Below, in pieces: positions 6,689 to 9,503 of a DNA stretch of 9,503 bases. The stretch covers positions 1 through 9,503 of the forward strand of contig CAMLHT010000143.1 in assembly GCA_946479895.1 (NCBI GenBank). Reading direction: 5' to 3'. Under the pieces are notes generated by a model that ran no database searches, was not told the origin of the DNA, and saw only the letters and a program-made list of their open reading frames with translations. A program made the position numbers and the translations under genes. How positions within the stretch are numbered: the stretch's first letter is position 1; every line of letters begins with the position of its first letter. Origin of the DNA: an uncultured Gemmatimonadota bacterium (lineage in GTDB: Bacteria; Gemmatimonadota; Gemmatimonadetes; Gemmatimonadales; Gemmatimonadaceae).

Positions 6689-7716
6689 TGCAGCTCTCTG
6701 GTGCTCAGCGATGGACGGGCGATGGTCTTGCGGGGGCCGCTCTTGCGCTCCTGGGGGAACGACTCGCTCGTCTCGAGCGGCCGCGTGCCGGCGCGCGCCA
6801 TGTAGGCGAAGGCGAAGGTCGAGATCCAGATCGCGACGCCGACGGCCTGGTGCGCCGACCGCAGCACCGGCGGAAGCTTCATCCCGATCATCGCGCCGGC
6901 GAGGAGCAGCTGGATGACCCCGAGCGCGAACGCCAGCCGCGCCGCGCTCACGACGTCGGGCGCCTCGACCGCGCGGCGCTTCCGGAGCCCGATGAACGCG
7001 CCGAACAGGTGGAAGACGAGGATGATCGCCAAAACGCGGTGAGTCATCTGCACGTGGCCGGCCGCCGCCGGAACGTCCGGATTGGCGCCGCAGTGGGGGA
7101 AGCTCAGGCAGGCGATCGGCGCGCCCGGATATTTCGCGGTCACGCCGCCCATCGCCACGACGATGGCCGCGAGGCCGGCGGCCACCGCGGCACTCCGGAA
7201 GGTCTTCACCGAGACGCCGCGCGCGTCCTCACTGCGGTCCGCCGCGCGCACGATGGTCATCACCAGCAGCGCGAGCAGCGTCATCGCCAGGCACCAGTGG
7301 GCGACCGTCGCGAAGGTGGTGTTCCCGAGCTTCACGGTGACGCCGCCGAGGATCGCGGTGACGAGCACGGCGACGAGGGCGCCGACGGCGGTGCGCAGCG
7401 GGCCATTCGGCCCCGAGACGCGCGCCACGCGCCGCAGCTGGAACGCGATCACCGTGAGCGCGAGCACGGCCAGGCTCACGATCGACGCCAGGTAGCGGTG
7501 CGAGACCTCGATGATGAGGTCGGGGCGGTTCATCGGCGGGAAGAACGAGCCGTAGCACTTCGGCCAGTGGTCGCCGCAGCCCATGCCCGATCCGCTGATG
7601 CGGACGATGGCGCCGAAGACGACGTGGACGAACGCGATGCCGAGCGCGATCGTCGCGATGGTGCGGATGCGGCGGAAGGCGGCGGTGGTCTCCGCCGAAT
7701 AGTCGGTGGGCATCAT
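6685..7716 (-). CDS. ctaA: Heme A synthase (COX15/CtaA family)
   Basis: This 343-residue, eight-helix membrane protein oxidises the C8 methyl group of heme O to a formyl group, giving heme A for aa3-type oxidases. The four heme-ligand histidines of the two four-helix halves are visible: H73 (EVSHRY), H140 (VAHW), H226 (MTHRV) and H289 (SAHQ). E70, three residues before H73, matches the catalytic Glu of the Bacillus enzyme. Two loop cysteine pairs, C47/C54 (GCGDHWPKC) and C203/C209 (CLSFPHC), place it with the cysteine-bearing class of CtaA. The ATG at 7716 overlaps the stop of the small upstream gene; a second ATG follows immediately. The C-terminal tail (about 310-343) is polar and Arg/Ser/Thr-rich. 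The identification is firm. Confidence 0.96.
   Translation of the reverse strand: MMPTDYSAETTAAFRRIRTIATIALGIAFVHVVFGAIVRISGSGMGCGDHWPKCYGSFFPPMNRPDLIIEVSHRYLASIVSLAVLALTVIAFQLRRVARVSGPNGPLRTAVGALVAVLVTAILGGVTVKLGNTTFATVAHWCLAMTLLALLVMTIVRAADRSEDARGVSVKTFRSAAVAAGLAAIVVAMGGVTAKYPGAPIACLSFPHCGANPDVPAAAGHVQMTHRVLAIILVFHLFGAFIGLRKRRAVEAPDVVSAARLAFALGVIQLLLAGAMIGMKLPPVLRSAHQAVGVAIWISTFAFAYMARAGTRPLETSESFPQERKSGPRKTIARPSLSTRELQ
6694..6699 (-). promoter_or_regulatory. Ribosome binding site of ctaB
   Basis: AGAGAG on the minus strand, 5 nt before the GTG at 6688-6686, lies inside the ctaA end. It supports GTG as the start; the GTG also overlaps the ctaA stop codon. It is a partial Shine-Dalgarno match. 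Confidence 0.45.
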
Positions 7717-7997
7717 GGCTCGTCGATCATCTGGTGGCCGGCGTGCGGACTGGGCACCTCCGGGCGGTGCGTGGCGCGCCAGGTGAAGACGAGGAGCACA
7801 GCGAGCCCGATCGCGGGGACGATGGTCCAGGCGATCTCGCTCGCTCGGCTCGGCATCCGCATCGACGCCGATTCGGGAGACCCCGGCATGGGCGCGCGGA
7901 TCGCCGAATGGATCAGGGCGACCTGGGCGACGATGCAGCAGGCCGCGGCGATCCAGAAGAGGGCGCTGGCGACCGCGGGGGGCAGGGCGGGGAGCAT
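7713..7997 (-). CDS. Small membrane protein resembling the transmembrane hairpin of cytochrome oxidase subunit II, without CuA domain
   Basis: This 94-residue protein has two hydrophobic segments, about 9-29 and 54-73. The second, EIAWTIVPAIGLAVLLVFTW, closely follows the E-x-x-WT-x-x-P helix that forms the second transmembrane segment of COX2/CyoA. In full subunit II this helix leads into a cupredoxin domain holding the binuclear CuA site; here only about 20 residues follow, carrying H77, H85, H88 and M90 but no CuA cysteine pair. It heads the ctaA-ctaB operon, with its TGA overlapping the ctaA ATG (ATGA), so a role in oxidase assembly or heme A delivery is plausible. I chose ATG 7997, which lies 6 nt behind a -10-like TACGTT. 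An in-frame ATG at 8033 would add 12 residues but overlap the divergent permease start. The gene is likely real; its function is unknown. Confidence 0.75.
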   Translation of the reverse strand: MLPALPPAVASALFWIAAACCIVAQVALIHSAIRAPMPGSPESASMRMPSRASEIAWTIVPAIGLAVLLVFTWRATHRPEVPSPHAGHQMIDEP

Positions 7998-8031
7998 CCC
8001 TGAAACGTAAGCGGGCGATACCTTATGGCGC
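7998..8031. promoter_or_regulatory. Compact divergent promoter region, both genes possibly leaderless
   Basis: The 34 bp between the heme operon and the permease gene carry a TANNNT box pointing each way. On the plus strand TACCTT (8019-8024) ends 7 nt before the ATG at 8032. On the minus strand TACGTT (8009-8004) ends 6 nt before the ATG at 7997. That spacing would place transcription start at or next to each start codon. Neither gene has a usable Shine-Dalgarno: GCGGG at 8011-8015 is too far upstream for the permease, and CAGGG touches the minus-strand ATG. No -35 box stands out. This is inferred from spacing alone. Confidence 0.4.
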
Positions 8032-9390
8032 ATGTCAGAATCCACCCGCGCGGGACTCACCCGGCAGCTTGGCCTCTGGTCAGCCGTCGCCGTCGTCATC
8101 GGTACCACCATCGGCTCCGGGATCTTCCGGACGCCCGCCAGCGTCGCCAACCGGCTGCCTGGCCCCCTGCCCATGTTCGCCGTCTGGATCACCGGTGGCG
8201 TGCTGGCGCTCTGCGGGGCGCTCACGCTCGCCGAGGTCGCCGGGGCCTACCCGAACACGGGCGGCATCTTCGACTTCATCCGGCGCGCCTGGGGGCGGCT
8301 CGCGGCCTTCCTCTTCGGCTGGGCCGAGCTCTCGATCATCCGCGCGGCGTCCCTCGGCGCCATCTCGACGACGTTCGCCGAGTATTTCCTGCGGGTGCTC
8401 GGCTTCGATCCGTCGCTGGCGCCGTACAGCGAGTACGTCCACTACATCGCCGCGGTGGCGATCGCGGTGACGGCGGCCTTCAACTACATCGGCGTCCGCA
8501 GCGGGTCGCTGGTCCAGAACCTCACGACGCTGGCCAAGTACTTCGGCCTGCTGTTCATCGTGGTGCTCGCGCTCGGGTACGGCTTCGTGAACGGCGGCGG
8601 CGCCCACTTCACGCCCGCCGCGCCGGCCGGGAGCTTCAGCGGCGGGGCGTTCGGCCTCGCGCTCGTGTCGGTGCTGTGGGCGTACGACGGCTGGGCCGAC
8701 CTCACGTTCATCTCCGGCGAGATCCGGGATCCGCGGCGCAACATCCCCCGCGCCCTGCTCATCGGCACCGGCCTGGTGATCGGGATCTACCTGCTCGCGA
8801 ACGTCGCCTACGTGGCGATGTTCCCGGTCGACGAGATCGCGAATTCGAAGCTCGTCGCGGCGGACACCGCCTCGCGGATACTCGGCGCCGGTGGCGTGGC
8901 GTTCGTCGCGATCACGGTGATGTTCTCGACCTTCGGCACGCTCAACGGCTCGATCCTCACGTCGCCGCGCATCTTCTACGCGATGGCGGACGAGCGGATG
9001 CTCTTCCAGCGGTTCCGGGACGTCCATCCGAAGTTCCACACGCCGCATCTCGCGATCCTGATGACGGCGGCGCTGGGCGTGATCTTCGTCATGCTGCGGA
9101 CGTTCGAGCAGCTCGCGGACACCTTCGTCACCGCGATCATCCCCTTCTACGCGCTTGGCGTGGCGTCGATCTTCGTGCTGCGGAAGCGGGAGGGCTATGA
9201 TCCGCCGTTCCGGACACCGTTCTATCCGCTGACGCCACTGCTTTTCTGTGCGGCCATCCTGTACCTGCTCGTCAACCAGTTGATGGATCCCGGGGCGAGG
9301 ATGCCTACCCTTGCGGTGTTCGGAGTCATTCTCGCGGGCATTCCCCTTTACTACCTGACCGTTTCAAAAAGCGTCGGTCCGGAGGCGTAG
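8032..9390 (+). CDS. APC superfamily amino acid permease
   Basis: This 452-residue inner-membrane transporter has about twelve hydrophobic helices. The unwound substrate-binding part of TM1 is visible as GSGIF (28-32), preceded by GTTI and followed by RTP. TM2 leads into AEVAGAYPNTGG (67-78), and TM6 contains WAYDGW (216-221), a pattern common in LAT-like / SteT-like members. Such proteins move amino acids by symport or exchange; the exact substrate is not evident. The gene is divergent from the heme A operon and no partner gene follows it in the window. The TAG at 9388-9390 is 8 bp before a large palindrome. The ATG at 8032 overlaps an ATG on the opposite strand (CATG at 8031-8034). Length and motifs are normal for the family. 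Confidence 0.93.
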   Translation: MSESTRAGLTRQLGLWSAVAVVIGTTIGSGIFRTPASVANRLPGPLPMFAVWITGGVLALCGALTLAEVAGAYPNTGGIFDFIRRAWGRLAAFLFGWAELSIIRAASLGAISTTFAEYFLRVLGFDPSLAPYSEYVHYIAAVAIAVTAAFNYIGVRSGSLVQNLTTLAKYFGLLFIVVLALGYGFVNGGGAHFTPAAPAGSFSGGAFGLALVSVLWAYDGWADLTFISGEIRDPRRNIPRALLIGTGLVIGIYLLANVAYVAMFPVDEIANSKLVAADTASRILGAGGVAFVAITVMFSTFGTLNGSILTSPRIFYAMADERMLFQRFRDVHPKFHTPHLAILMTAALGVIFVMLRTFEQLADTFVTAIIPFYALGVASIFVLRKREGYDPPFRTPFYPLTPLLFCAAILYLLVNQLMDPGARMPTLAVFGVILAGIPLYYLTVSKSVGPEA

Positions 9391-9398
9391 ATAAGGGG

Positions 9399-9503
9399 AC
9401 ACGCGGATCACGCGAATCACGCTGATCAAACGGATCGGGCCCGAAACTCCTGGAGTCTCGGACCCGATCCGTTTGATCAGCGTGATTCGCGTGATCCGCG
9501 TGT
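9399..9503. repeat. 105-bp near-perfect palindrome after the permease gene
   Basis: The left arm 9399-9450 and right arm 9452-9503 are reverse complements around a single T at 9451. Of 52 possible pairs, 50 match; the mismatches are C9440/A9462 and A9445/C9457. As RNA it would form one very long hairpin immediately after the permease stop, so it may end transcription or protect the 3' end; no T-tract can be judged because the right arm ends at the window edge. It could equally be an intergenic palindromic repeat (REP/BIME-like) or a MITE. Target-site duplication cannot be tested because the right flank is missing. Confidence 0.92.
9403..9438. repeat. Four degenerate tandem 9-bp units within the palindrome arm
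   Basis: The left arm divides exactly into GCGGATCAC (9403-9411), GCGAATCAC (9412-9420), GCTGATCAA (9421-9429) and ACGGATCGG (9430-9438), with a possible decayed unit, GGGGACAC, just before. The mirrored copies occupy 9464-9499 on the other arm. The shared core is GATC or AATC plus a purine-poor edge. The palindrome therefore seems to have arisen from a short tandem repeat that was later inverted, or the 9-mer is itself a recognition unit. Confidence 0.75.

Noticed and set aside
6850..8010. 386-residue plus-strand frame opposite ctaA
   Set aside because: It is antisense to a clear heme A synthase and has low-complexity composition.
7713..8225. Longer 170-residue version of the subunit II-like gene
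   Set aside because: It would overlap the permease by almost 200 bp, and the added N-terminus is polar and featureless; ATG 7997, or at most ATG 8033, is more reasonable.
8080..9048. 322-residue minus-strand frame opposite the permease
   Set aside because: Its Arg/Glu/Asp/His-rich text has no fold signal, and the permease on the other strand has clear transmembrane motifs.
9399..9503. CRISPR array or insertion-sequence end
   Set aside because: The repeats are contiguous 9-mers without spacers, and no cas or transposase gene is present; the element fits an intergenic palindrome better.

Overview
The window is a GC-rich, densely packed bacterial chromosome segment with eight complete protein genes, one gene cut by the left edge, and a long palindrome at the right edge. 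Four of the gene junctions are 4-bp stop/start overlaps (ATGA or GTGA) and a fifth is a 4-bp gap. The gene set suits an aerobic, high-GC soil-type bacterium: heme A synthesis, a V4R-like small protein, and a cupredoxin-like lipoprotein family. Gemmatimonadota or a neighbouring phylum is my guess, at low confidence. No rRNA, tRNA, CRISPR array, transposase or phage gene is visible.

Layout. (1) Minus strand, 1-1284: a DUF92 membrane protein translationally coupled to an FAD-dependent reductase of the geranylgeranyl-reductase type that runs off the left edge. Both families have members acting on isoprenoid or phytyl substrates, so a shared prenyl-lipid role is plausible but unproven. (2) Plus strand, 1357-3972: a V4R-like small protein coupled to an M24 metallopeptidase with all five metal ligands, followed 37 bp later by a cupredoxin-like lipoprotein. 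This run ends at a hairpin between convergent genes. (3) Minus strand, 4003-7997: an operon transcribed from right to left, with a 94-residue protein resembling only the membrane hairpin of cytochrome oxidase subunit II, then ctaA (heme A synthase), ctaB (heme O synthase) and an ABC-B exporter. CtaB makes heme O from protoheme and CtaA makes heme A from heme O, so the operon supplies the cofactor of an aa3-type oxidase. (4) Plus strand, 8032-9390: an APC-family amino-acid permease divergent from the heme operon. Both genes appear to start without a Shine-Dalgarno sequence, directly behind -10-like boxes. (5) 9399-9503: a 105-bp near-perfect palindrome whose arms are built from degenerate 9-bp units.

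The most unusual items are the palindrome with its nested 9-mer periodicity, the CuA-less subunit II-like protein heading the heme A operon, and the compact divergent start region at 7998-8031. I see no clear evidence of a wholly new multi-gene system.
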